From Poriferisodalis sp965208895 (GTDB lineage: Bacteria; Actinomycetota; Acidimicrobiia; Acidimicrobiales; Poriferisodalaceae): 64,000 bases of DNA. The notes beneath the pieces were generated by a model that ran no database searches, was not told the origin of the DNA, and worked only from the letters and a program-made list of their open reading frames with translations. The translations under genes were made by a program, and so were the position numbers. Numbering within the stretch: position 1 is the first letter of the stretch; each line of letters starts with the position of its first letter. This document shows, one piece after another, positions 45,172 through 53,422 of the stretch. The stretch lies in assembly GCF_965208895.1 (NCBI RefSeq), contig NZ_OZ242363.1, forward strand, positions 372,001-436,000, read 5' to 3'.

Positions 45172-47137
45172 CGGCGCCACCTGCCGCCACTGCCTGGCGT
45201 GAGGCACCGTCCCGCAACGGGTCGATGCGGACGGCGGCAGCCTTGAATTCGGCCGTGCCGCTGCGCGGGTCCCAGGCATCGTTCGTGAGCAGGTTCGCGT
45301 CGACTAGGTCCGGGAAATGGAACGTCGTGAAGACCAAGCCTGTGGGCAGGCGATCAGTGACGTGCACCTCCATGTTCACCGAGCCGCGCACCGAGCTCAC
45401 GCGCACAGTGTCGCCTTCGACGATCTCAAGTTGAGCAGCGTCGGCAGGGCTCACCTCAATAGCGTCACCCGACCGGATGGGCGAGGAATAACCAGCCGAC
45501 TGCGCACCGGTGTTGTACGAGTCGAGAACCCGGCCCGTGGTCAGGCGAAGCGGGAACTGCTCGCTGAGTGCCTCAGCCGGAGGACGGTGGACGACCGTCG
45601 AGAAGGGGGCCGGCGTGTGGCCGTCCAAGCCAGGCTCCCACAGCCAGCCGTGCAAGAACTCCGTGCCTGGATGGTCTTCGTCGGGACAGGGCCACTGCAG
45701 CCCGCCGCTGGCCTCGAGTCGCTCCCAGCTCATGCCGCCGTGCAAGGGTGACAGCGACCGCATCTCGTCCCACAGCTCGTGCGCTGAGGTAGCTGTCCAC
45801 TGCGTTCCCATATGCGATGCCAACTCGCTGATGATGCGCACATCGTCTCGAGCATCGCCTTGGGGAGGCACTGCTGCTCGCACCCGCTGGACCCGCCGTT
45901 CTGAAGACGTCACCGTGCCCTCGCTGGAAGCCCAGCCGGCGGCCGCAGGCAGGACCACGTCGGCCATCCGTGCGGTGCGCGTCAGCGAGATGTCTTGAAC
46001 CACGAGCAGATCCAAGCCTTCGAGCAGCTTGCGAGCGTGTGCCACATTGGCCTCGGAGTCGGCAGGGTTCTCCCCGATGACGTACAGGGCGCGCAGTTCG
46101 CCCTCTTCCATCGCGTCGAACATCGCGGTGAGGTGTTTTCCCGGAACGGGATTCAGCTCGCAGCCCCAGGTGCTCTCATAGCGAGCTCGGGCCTGCGGGT
46201 CGGTGAGCAGTTGGAAGCCCGGCAGCCGATCGGGCAACGCGCCCATGTCGCCGCCGCCCTGCACGTTGTTCTGGCCTCGCAGCGGCACCAGACCCGAGCC
46301 GCGGCGCCCGACATGGCCGGTCAGCAGCGCGAGGTTGCACAGCGAGAGCACGTTCTCGACTGCAGTGTGGTGCTCGGTGATGCCCAGCGTCCACAGGATC
46401 TGTGCTCGAGCGGCCGTGGCGTAGGCGTGCGCCATCTCGGCAATGGCCTCAGCCGGAACTCCAGTCAGCCGCTCGCCTTCGTCGAGTGTGAACGGCTCAA
46501 CCGAAGCTGCGTAGTCATCGAAGCCCGTGGTGGCATGCTCGATGAAGGAGCGGTTGTGCAGTCCTTGGGCGATGATCTCGCGGGCCACTGTGTTGGCAAG
46601 CGCGATATCTGTGCCGACGTCGAGGCCGAGCCACACATCCGCGAACTCGGCTGAGGAGGTGCGGCGGGGATCCACCGCGTACATGACTGCACCGTTGTCG
46701 ATGCCCCGCAGCAGGTGGTGGAAGAAGATGGGGTGCGCCTCGCGTGCGTTCGATCCCCACAACAGGACCACATCGGTTTCGGTGATTTCCTCGTAGGAGC
46801 TCGTTCCGCCCCCAAATCCGAACACTGTCGCCAGACCGACGACCGACGGAGCGTGTCAGGTGCGATTACAGGAGTCGATGTTGTTCGACTTGAGCACCGT
46901 TCGCATGAACTTCTGGGCTGCGTAGTTCATCTCGTTCGTGCTCTTCGAGCACGAGAACATGCCGACCCCACCGGCACCGTGCTGCTGGGTCGCAGCCCGC
47001 AGCCCGGATGCAGCACGATCGAGTGCATCGTTCCAGCTAGCAGGTCGAAGCACGCCGCCGTCTCGTACGAGCGGCGTGTCGAGACGCGCAAGGGGACCCT
47101 GACGCTTCCCCCGTCGTGCACCATTCCCCCGCGGCAT
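45164..47137 (-). CDS. fdhA: Formate dehydrogenase catalytic subunit, selenocysteine-containing, lacking its Fe4S4 domain
   Basis: A 657-residue molybdopterin oxidoreductase if the in-frame TGA at 46858-46856 is read as Sec94. The context NNIDSCNRT-U-HAPSVVGLATVFG aligns with the formate dehydrogenase active site (Cys or Sec followed by His), and a SECIS-like hairpin lies 12 nt downstream. Both sides of the TGA are in the same frame and continue one fold. The N-terminus begins at RLDTPLVRDGGVLRPASW, the point that normally follows the Fe4S4 domain, which is supplied by the gene at 42335-43279. The C-terminal molydopterin-dinucleotide domain is complete. GGAGG precedes ATG 47137. It oxidises formate to CO2. 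Confidence 0.87.
46827..46843 (-). promoter_or_regulatory. SECIS hairpin for Sec insertion in FdhA
   Basis: Starting 12 nt after the UGA, the RNA GUCGUC-GGUCU-GGCGAC folds into a 6-bp stem with a GGUCU loop. Bacterial SelB recognises a GGUC-type apical loop in a stem just downstream of the UGA, as in Escherichia coli fdhF, which also shares UGACACG at the recoding site. Confidence 0.8.
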
Positions 47138-47260
47138 TGTCCCTCCCCGGTCGGCTTGAATGCCGTGAACCCGAATTCTACGCCACCCCGCATGTCTTTA
47201 CCGTGGCTATAACAATTTCACTCTGACTATAGATTGCCCACCGTCTCTTCATCCGGCAGC

Positions 47261-47295
47261 GTTCCGTACAGCAGAACAGTTCCACAATACGGCAC
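47261..47295 (+). promoter_or_regulatory. Tandem IclR-type operator between fdhA and iclR
   Basis: GTTCCGTACAGCAGAAC (47261-47277), a single A, then GTTCCACAATACGGCAC (47279-47295). Same arrangement as at 27822 and 60120. It lies 53 bp before the regulator start and 124 bp before fdhA, so it could serve both directions. The fdhA side also holds AT-rich DNA (47205-47232) with TATAG-type -10 candidates on the minus strand. Confidence 0.65.
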
Positions 47296-47335
47296 AAGAT
47301 CACGCTCACACGACAGCCCAGCGCCTCCCGCGGGC

Positions 47336-47341
47336 TACCGT
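47336..47341 (+). promoter_or_regulatory. -10 hexamer for leaderless iclR-type transcript (TACCGT)
   Basis: TACCGT is followed by 7 nt and GTG 47349. The operator pair ends 40 bp upstream, a position where a bound dimer could block or stimulate initiation. Confidence 0.5.
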
Positions 47342-47348
47342 GGTTGCG

Positions 47349-48104
47349 GTGCAGTCGATCTCTCGCGCGTTCGCCGTCTTGCGGGCACTCGCCGTAGGTC
47401 CGCAGGGTGTCACCGACGTTGCCGGCAACGTCGGCCTGCCCAAGAGCACGGTGGCTCGCCTGCTCACATCACTCGAAGCGGTCGATGCCGTCGTGCAAGA
47501 CGACGCCGGCGGCGACTACCGGCTCGGGCAAGGACTCATCGACATCATCGGTGCGGCTGGCGCCGATCGGAGCCTGCTGGCTGCGGCGCGCCCACACTTG
47601 CACAGTCTCGTCAACCAGATCGGCGAGACAGCCGGTGTGAGCGTTCGCGCCGACCGCACGGTCTATTACCTCGATCAAGTCGAACCCGAATCCGAGGTGC
47701 AGGTGCGCTCGTGGACAGGCGAGTACTGCCCCATGCACCTGGTGCCCTCAGGGTTGGTGTACCTGGCTCACCTCAGCCCCGAAGCGCTTGACGAATATGT
47801 CAGCGGAGGGCTCGAAGCGACGACTCCGCACAGCATGGTCGACGTCGAAGCGCTACAGACACGGCTGGCGCAGGTCGCGAGCGCTGGGTATGTGTGGGTC
47901 TACGAGGAATTCGCCGTCGGGATCAACTCCGTGGCCGCACCGGTTCTGAGCGAAGAGGGAACCGTGGTTGCTGCGCTGCACGTGCACGGTCCGGCATACC
48001 GCTTCCCCGATCCGAATCGCACCCACGACATCGGTCTTCTGCTGATCGAAGCTGCCTCGAACTTGGCCGATCACCTGGCGGGCCGAGCCCCACTGCCGGC
48101 CTAA
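47349..48104 (+). CDS. IclR-family transcriptional regulator
   Basis: A 251-residue regulator. The N-terminal winged helix shows SISRAFAVLRALAVG, VTDVAGNVGLPKSTVARLLTSLEA (recognition helix, about residues 24-47) and DYRLGQGL; the C-terminal IclR effector domain (about 70-245) has the GETAGVSVR, YYLDQVEPES and VNSVAAPV-like INSVAAPVLSEEG segments. I chose GTG 47349 over GTG 47340 from the TACCGT spacing. Tandem palindromes of the kind bound by IclR proteins lie in front of it and of the three C1 loci in this window, so it is the likely regulator of all of them. The effector is unknown. Confidence 0.87.
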   Translation: MQSISRAFAVLRALAVGPQGVTDVAGNVGLPKSTVARLLTSLEAVDAVVQDDAGGDYRLGQGLIDIIGAAGADRSLLAAARPHLHSLVNQIGETAGVSVRADRTVYYLDQVEPESEVQVRSWTGEYCPMHLVPSGLVYLAHLSPEALDEYVSGGLEATTPHSMVDVEALQTRLAQVASAGYVWVYEEFAVGINSVAAPVLSEEGTVVAALHVHGPAYRFPDPNRTHDIGLLLIEAASNLADHLAGRAPLPA

Positions 48105-48123
48105 GCCCAGATCCACCGGAGGG
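48101..48123 (+). repeat. Solo IS1380-like terminal sequence
   Basis: CTAAGCCCAGATCCACCGG followed by AGGG closely resembles the end of the IS1380 element 38 bp further on (CTAAGCCTGAATCCACCGG then TGGG). It overlaps the stop codon of the IclR gene and has no element attached, so it looks like a leftover end of an earlier insertion. Confidence 0.5.
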
Positions 48124-48135
48124 AGTGTCGGACGC

Positions 48136-49807
48136 CCCCTAAGCCTGAATCCACCGGTGGGGTGGTTGGGAAACAGCCCTGCCCGCCCGGGCGAGCAGCC
48201 AGCCCCTGACGCCGTCGCGCCAGGGCCGCCGGCAACGTAATGGGGGTCATTGGGGCGTGGTGGTGCCCGGTTCGGCTTGGGGGGGTTGGGTTGTGTGCTG
48301 CGCTTTTGGGGGTGTGCTGCGCCGGGCGGCTGGGCGCTGGGGGCGGTTCAGCAGTGTTGGGGCAGGCTGCGGATCTTGTCGAGCGCGGCGGCGAACGTGT
48401 GAGCCCAGGGCCATCGGGCGGGGAGCCGCAGGGTGGGCCGTCCGCTGCGGTTGACGAGCCGGCCGGGGACGGCGAGCAGGCGGCGTGCGATGGTGGCGGC
48501 GACGGTGAGCTTTCGGGGGTCGTGGACGTGTCCGATGCGCGCTGTCCAGCGTGCGATGTTGTGCGCGAGCACGGCGCAGGCGAGCCATGCGGCGTTGGCG
48601 GCGAAGCGTCCTGAGGGGCTGTGGGCGAGGCCGCCGGCTTTGAGGTCTTTGATGGCGAGCTCGACGCGTGCGTGACGGCGGTAGGCGGCGTCGGCTGTTT
48701 TGGTGTCGAGCGTTTCGGCGTCGATGTCGGTGACGACGGCGTGGTGGCGCCAGTCGGGGAACAGGTCGCCTTGCTCGCCGACGATGCGGGTGCGGCGCAC
48801 CACCAGCCGCACCGTGCGAGCGGGCTTGCCGCGGCGGCGCCGGCTCGAGGTCAACGTCGTCTCGGCGACGTGTGCCTCGCCGTCGTCGGTGTAGCCGATC
48901 GGGGTCCATTCGTCGTCGTCGATCGCGGCGATCGCCTTGTCGACAGCGGGGTTGCGGCCCACAGCGATCAGGAACCTCACGTCGAGCTTGTCGAGCCGCT
49001 CGGTCAGGTCCCAGGAGAAGAACCCTGCGTCGGCGCGCAGCGTCAGCGCCGCCTGTGGCGCCAACCGCCGCGTCCTGGCGACGGTCTCGGACACGAACCG
49101 CAGGTGTCCTTTCTGGGAGGACCCCTTGCGCATCCGCGAATGCAATATCTCGCCGGTGTCGTCGCGCACCGCGACCAACGGGTGATAGCCCAGCGTGCGC
49201 GTATGCCCATAGGCGGCGCCTTGCTTCGCGTCGGAGTGCACCTCGCGGACCGTCGAGTCGACATCGATCGTGACCTGCTCGGCCGCAGGGGCGGCGCCTG
49301 CGTCCCACGCGCGGCCCAACGCCAGCTCCTGCGCGCGGTCGAGCTGACGCACATGACCGAACGTGAACGACCTCGCGAACGTCCCCAACGTCGACGGCGC
49401 CACAGGCGCGAACCCCAGCACCGACCTTGTCGACGCGGCCCGCAGCCTGTCCGCGTCCGAAAAGAACGAACCGCCCACCAGCATCGAGCACACCGCCGTG
49501 AGCACCTTGGCACCCGAACCGCGGCCCGACCCCGGCGGCGTCACCACCTCATCGATCAACGACTCCAGACCCAGCCGGGCCACCAGCGACCCCGCCAACA
49601 ACAACCCCGCATCGGCGACCAAAGACTCCTCGTCGAACACTGCCTCAATCCGGTCCAGACCCCCAGCTACGCTGCTCACAGAAAGTGCCTCCCGTCATGG
49701 CATCACGCCGACTATTCGTCAACGGCAAAATGCCACGTCAGGAGGCCTTTCTGGTGGACGCGCACCACCCAAACCCGCCACCCCACCGGTGGATCCAGGC
49801 TAAGGGG
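48136..49807 (-). mobile_element. IS1380-family insertion sequence
   Basis: About 1.67 kb with one transposase gene and terminal inverted repeats: left CCCCTAAGCCTGAATCCACC then GGTGGGGTGG (48136-48165), right, read inwards, CCCCTTAGCCTGGATCCACC then GGTGGGGTGG (49807-49778). No clear target duplication is visible next to these ends. Both ends and the transposase are intact, so it may be active. Confidence 0.8.
48348..49679 (-). CDS. IS1380-family transposase
   Basis: A 443-residue DDE transposase. Landmarks: TIDVDSTVREVHSDAKQGAAYGHTRTLGYHPLV (first catalytic Asp region), LRADAGFFS (second Asp), and the C-terminal YRRHARVELAIKDLKAGGLAH (Glu). GTG 49679 lies after an AGGC purine run. It is full length compared with IS1380 transposases and has no internal stop. 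The orientation is opposite to the iclR gene it follows. Confidence 0.88.
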   Translation of the reverse strand: MSSVAGGLDRIEAVFDEESLVADAGLLLAGSLVARLGLESLIDEVVTPPGSGRGSGAKVLTAVCSMLVGGSFFSDADRLRAASTRSVLGFAPVAPSTLGTFARSFTFGHVRQLDRAQELALGRAWDAGAAPAAEQVTIDVDSTVREVHSDAKQGAAYGHTRTLGYHPLVAVRDDTGEILHSRMRKGSSQKGHLRFVSETVARTRRLAPQAALTLRADAGFFSWDLTERLDKLDVRFLIAVGRNPAVDKAIAAIDDDEWTPIGYTDDGEAHVAETTLTSSRRRRGKPARTVRLVVRRTRIVGEQGDLFPDWRHHAVVTDIDAETLDTKTADAAYRRHARVELAIKDLKAGGLAHSPSGRFAANAAWLACAVLAHNIARWTARIGHVHDPRKLTVAATIARRLLAVPGRLVNRSGRPTLRLPARWPWAHTFAAALDKIRSLPQHC

Positions 49808-49935
49808 CACATGATCGACGGCCATAGCAGGTTGAGTCCACATCAGGATGTTGCAACCACAGGCACTGCGGCAGGCAACGAGATTTTGAGGTGTGTCTGA
49901 GTCTTCCGCGGAGATTGGCTGGTTAATGAACCAAG

Positions 49936-51015
49936 TCATGGCGTGTTCTCGGGGTTGTTGTTGGTGGTCCGGCGGTTGTGTTCGAGCCGTCGTGTTCGGG
50001 CTCGTTGGAGGCCTTGCCGGCGGGCCTCGCGGATTGGTTCTCCTCGTTGGTGGTGTTCGTCGTCGGGGGTGACGTAGCCGATCGCTTCGTGCAGCCGGAC
50101 TTCGTTGTAGTCGATGCGGATGCGTGCCAGCTCTGTGTCGAGCAGCGCGGGGTCTGCGATGTCGTTGAGGTGGGGCCATTCGTGCTTGATGTGGCCGAAG
50201 AAGCTCTCGATCCAGGCTTGGTCGGTGGGTGTGTGGGGTCGGCCGTGGTGCTGGGCGATGGCCATCATCGCCATGTAGGCGCGGGTGTCGTGGCTGGTCA
50301 TGGCCGGGCCGTTGTCGGACACCGCGAGCAGGATGGGCCGGTCGGGGTCGTCGGTGTCGAGATCGAGACGGTCGTCGGTGAGCAGCTCGTCGAGATCTTG
50401 GGCGAGCAGCGCCTGGTCGAAGACGACGCGCACTTGGGTGGAGGTCTCCTCGGTAGAGACCAGGGTGGCGATCCAGTAGCGCGAGACCATGTCGACGATG
50501 GCGAACACGGCCCGTCGGGCGCGCCCGAAGTGAGTGACGTCCCAGATCCAGATCCTGTTCGGTTCCCAGACCAGCCAGTGGGGCCACGGCGTCTTGGGCC
50601 GCTTGGGCGCCGGCGGCTGTTGGGGCAGCACAAGCCCGTGAGCAGCCAGAACACGCCGGAACGTCGAGGGGGCCACCCACACCCGGCCCTCATAGGAACC
50701 GCGATGGGCGAGCTTGCGATGGGACCGGTCGACCGGTCCCCATTCCTCAGCGACAGCGAGGACCTCCGCGACCTCGTCGGCCAGCAAGGCATGCACAGGC
50801 GCGCCTCCCGGGGCGAGGTCGCTGAGCGTGCCCAGCTCGCGTCGGCGGGCCCGCCAACGGTGCACCCGGTCGTCGGAGACCTGCCACAAACCGGTGGCCC
50901 ACGTGTGCCAGAACCCGGCGGCAACGGCGTCGTCGACGGTAGCGAGGACCAGCTCTTTGACCTCGGCGGGGACTCTCGCCGGGACCGGTCCGTTCAGTCC
51001 CAGCCGGATTTTCCC
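49936..51015 (-). CDS. IS3-family transposase OrfB (DDE integrase domain)
   Basis: The catalytic part of the OrfAB transposase, about 359 residues, read after a -1 frameshift at 51015-51009. The DDE residues are visible in IWDVTHFGRARRAVFAIVDM (first Asp), VSDNGPAMTSHDTRAYM (second Asp) and TDQAWIESFFGHIKHEWP (Glu). The integrase core follows an HTH_21-like segment with PSTFRRVLAAHGL. The frame itself remains open upstream to 51351 but without protein-like sequence. Confidence 0.88.
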   Translation of the reverse strand, partial: GKIRLGLNGPVPARVPAEVKELVLATVDDAVAAGFWHTWATGLWQVSDDRVHRWRARRRELGTLSDLAPGGAPVHALLADEVAEVLAVAEEWGPVDRSHRKLAHRGSYEGRVWVAPSTFRRVLAAHGLVLPQQPPAPKRPKTPWPHWLVWEPNRIWIWDVTHFGRARRAVFAIVDMVSRYWIATLVSTEETSTQVRVVFDQALLAQDLDELLTDDRLDLDTDDPDRPILLAVSDNGPAMTSHDTRAYMAMMAIAQHHGRPHTPTDQAWIESFFGHIKHEWPHLNDIADPALLDTELARIRIDYNEVRLHEAIGYVTPDDEHHQRGEPIREARRQGLQRARTRRLEHNRRTTNNNPENTP

Positions 51016-51332
51016 CGGACGACGGCCAACTCGATCGCTTGGACCTTGATCGCCTCGGTGAGCTGACCGATCTCTGCCCGGGCCGCTTCGAGCTCCCAGT
51101 TCCGTTCGGCGGCCGGGCGACCCGGCTTGCGGGCCAGCGCAGCCAGCGCCGCGTCCTTCACCGTCCGGCGGATCGAGATAATCGTCGACACATCTACCCC
51201 CCACTTCCGGGCCGCGTCGGCCTGGGTGATCTCTCCGCAGGTCACCTGCAAGTAGATCTCCCACTTCGTCTCCGCGGACAGCTTCTTCGGTCGACGCCGA
51301 CCCTCGCTGGCAGTCATCTGATGCTCCTTCAC
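50994..51332 (-). CDS. IS3-family OrfA (HTH protein)
   Basis: A 112-residue HTH protein: KLSAETKWEIYLQVTCGEITQADAARKWGVDVSTIISIRR is the DNA-binding half, followed by a leucine-zipper-like helix (about 78-105). It ends 15 nt after the heptamer G-GGA-AAA (51015-51009), where a -1 slip gives GGG-AAA and joins the OrfB frame. This is a canonical X-XXY-YYZ slippery site for IS3 OrfAB production. Confidence 0.85.
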   Translation of the reverse strand: MKEHQMTASEGRRRPKKLSAETKWEIYLQVTCGEITQADAARKWGVDVSTIISIRRTVKDAALAALARKPGRPAAERNWELEAARAEIGQLTEAIKVQAIELAVVRGKSGWD

Positions 51333-51410
51333 GCGTCAGCGAGAACACCATCAGACTAGGTTCATTAATCGGTAGACCTTCCGCGGCGAAGCCAGACGCA
51401 CAACAATTTC

Positions 51411-53365
51411 TGACCCGAATTTGGCGCGTGTTTTGTGTTTGTGCTGGTCAGCGGGGCGCGGCCGGTGAGTGTTTCCACTACATCGTCTCTGCGGGGGGTG
51501 GTGTGTTAGCCGATGCGGGCTTTGTCCCAGTGGCGGGTGGGGGTCGCGGTGGCGGCGAGGATCTGTGTTTGCAGCGGGCTGCGGCGGGTGGTGACGGTGA
51601 CGGGTTTGGCGTCGGCGCGGAGACGGACTTCGCGGATGCGGTCGAGCTCTCGCAGGGCGCGGGCGGCGGTGAGGTGCTGGTCGGGCAGGTCGGGGTCGGC
51701 GATGTCGGCGGTTTGCAGGTCGCGTGTGATGAGGGTTTCGGCGACGGCTGCGTAGACGCACACGGCGATGTGGCCTCTGACTCGTTGCTCGGTCCAGTGC
51801 CGGATGGGGCGCAGCCGCCCGAAGTCGGTGAGCGTGCGGAAGCGGGCTTGGGCGTCGGCGAGCTGCCGATAGGCGGCCACCACGCGTTCGGCGGAGGCTT
51901 GCTGGGAGGTGAGGCTGGTGGTGAGCACGTAACGGCCCGCGAGCAGCTTTTCGTAGGCGTGCGCGTCTTGGTCGTAGTGATAGACGAATCGCCCTTCGCC
52001 GGTGTCGAGGTCGAACAGGCGCCCGACGCCGCTTTGGCCGATGATGCGCTGAGCGGCGCGTCCGATCTTCGCGGCATCGACAAGCCGCCCGCAGCGGACG
52101 CGTTCTTCGAGAGCGAGCAGCGCGGTCTCGGTGCGGGCAACGAGCTCGGCGGTGCGGTTGGTGTCGCGTCGCATGCGGGCGTCTGACTCGACGATCACCG
52201 CGCGGGTGCCGTCGGCCAGGGCCGCTTCGGCAGCGCGGCACCTCAGGTTGGGCACATCGGCCCATTGGGTGCCCTCGTCGATGGTCTCGAGGGCCTCTTG
52301 GCAGGCTTTGTCCCGATGCAGCCGGGTGGCGAGCACGTGATCGCAGCCGGCCGCGGCGACAGCGGCGACGTTGTCGGCGGAGATCAGGCCCCTGTCGGCG
52401 ACCACACAGATCCGGCCCACCGCGAACCGCGCGGTGAGATCTGCGAGCACGTCGGGCAGGGTGGACGCGTCGGCGGTGTTGCCGGCGAACATGTGATGCG
52501 CGATCGGGATGCCGTCGCCGGTGCACAGCAGGCCGATCACGATCTGGGGCCGGTCGGGGCGGCGGTCACGCGAATAGCCGAACGCCTTGGACTCGAACCG
52601 GTCAGAGGGACTCGTCGCGCCCTCCAGATACGTGGACGTCAGGTCGCAGCAGACGAATTTCAGGTCGATGCTGGTCAGGTCGCACAGCCGTGCGAACAAG
52701 AACTCCTCGGTGCCCTCCTTGAGATCCGCGACATGGTCAAGAGCCCGGTAGTACTGCCACGGCGACGGCGCCTGCCAGCTCTCGGGCATGACCACATCGG
52801 CCTGGGCCCACTCGCCAAGCCTCCGTTTGGAGCACGGCGCGACCAGACGGTTCGCGGCCATCGCGAACACCGCGTCGGCGAGCCGGCCGGCGTCGCGTTC
52901 GGCGCCCGCAGCCGCGAACCAGCCGTCGAGGCCCAGCCGGCCCCACAGCGCCGCGGCGCACGCCACCGCGCCCACCGCGCCCACCGCGGGCGCCGCGTCG
53001 GCTTCCAGCGATCCCACGTCGACGCGTTCGGTCTCCAGGTGCTTTTCCAGCGTGGCGACGATGCGGTCCAGCCGGCCCGAGCGGCGCAAAGCGGTGACCT
53101 CGCCGAGACGCAGCAGCGTGCGGTGACGGGTCTTCGCGCCGTCGCGCACCGACTCCGCCAGCGACAGGTACTCATACGTCTTGTCGCCCCTGCGACGTCG
53201 CGTCGTCTTCACGAACATATCGCGAATCTAACACCGCAGCGACACGAACCGCGGCATTGTGTCGCCCCTACATTTTCGTCACGAAACACCCTCGCAGAAC
53301 ACAAAACCGCAGGTCACAGGCCTGACACCCACCAAAACCGGCCCGAGGCGCCAAATTCGGGTCTG
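51411..53365 (-). mobile_element. IS1634-family insertion sequence
   Basis: About 1.95 kb with a perfect 16-bp terminal inverted repeat GACCCGAATTTGGCGC (51412-51427 and 53363-53348) and an ATTTC direct repeat on both flanks (51406-51410, 53366-53370), consistent with a 5-bp target duplication. One full-length transposase gene. It inserted at the very edge of the IS3 element, so it is younger than that insertion. Confidence 0.85.
51506..53218 (-). CDS. IS1634-family transposase (IS4 superfamily)
   Basis: A 570-residue transposase. The N-terminal KTTRRRRGDKTYEYLSLAESVRDG is typical of the IS1634 group; CCDLTSTYLEG (first Asp), ICVVADRGLISADNV (second Asp) and the Y-(2)-R-(3)-E-(6)-K-like region near YEKLLAGRYVLTTSL complete the catalytic layout. 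No frameshift or internal stop is present. The start codon at 53218 leaves about 150 bp to the right inverted repeat. Confidence 0.85.
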   Translation of the reverse strand: MFVKTTRRRRGDKTYEYLSLAESVRDGAKTRHRTLLRLGEVTALRRSGRLDRIVATLEKHLETERVDVGSLEADAAPAVGAVGAVACAAALWGRLGLDGWFAAAGAERDAGRLADAVFAMAANRLVAPCSKRRLGEWAQADVVMPESWQAPSPWQYYRALDHVADLKEGTEEFLFARLCDLTSIDLKFVCCDLTSTYLEGATSPSDRFESKAFGYSRDRRPDRPQIVIGLLCTGDGIPIAHHMFAGNTADASTLPDVLADLTARFAVGRICVVADRGLISADNVAAVAAAGCDHVLATRLHRDKACQEALETIDEGTQWADVPNLRCRAAEAALADGTRAVIVESDARMRRDTNRTAELVARTETALLALEERVRCGRLVDAAKIGRAAQRIIGQSGVGRLFDLDTGEGRFVYHYDQDAHAYEKLLAGRYVLTTSLTSQQASAERVVAAYRQLADAQARFRTLTDFGRLRPIRHWTEQRVRGHIAVCVYAAVAETLITRDLQTADIADPDLPDQHLTAARALRELDRIREVRLRADAKPVTVTTRRSPLQTQILAATATPTRHWDKARIG

Positions 53366-53422
53366 ATTTCCAGTCGCCGATCCACGGGTCAGGCCCGGCA
53401 CCCACAAGCTGACTCGCGTACG

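Larger units (their letters stand above)
49886..51406 (-). mobile_element. IS3-family insertion sequence with long imperfect terminal repeats
   Basis: About 1.5 kb holding orfA and orfB. The ends share an imperfect inverted repeat of about 47 bp: left TTGAGGTGTGTCTG ... CCGCGGA ... TTAATGAACC, right (inwards) TTGTTGTGCGTCTG ... CCGCGGA ... TTAATGAACC. TTAA-TGAACC also occurs at both sides and could be taken for a target duplication, but similarity continues outside it. An IS1634 element sits 4 bp beyond the right end. Confidence 0.7.

Noticed and set aside
46825..46858. fdhA as a pseudogene broken by a nonsense codon
   Set aside because: The stop is TGA exactly at the active-site Cys/Sec position, followed by a SECIS-like hairpin, with intact sequence on both sides.
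49923..51368. TTAA flanking TGAACC on both sides read as a 4-bp target duplication of the IS3 element
   Set aside because: Similarity between the two ends continues outward past TTAA (CCGCGGA and GTCTG blocks in inverted orientation), so TTAA is better explained as part of long terminal repeats.
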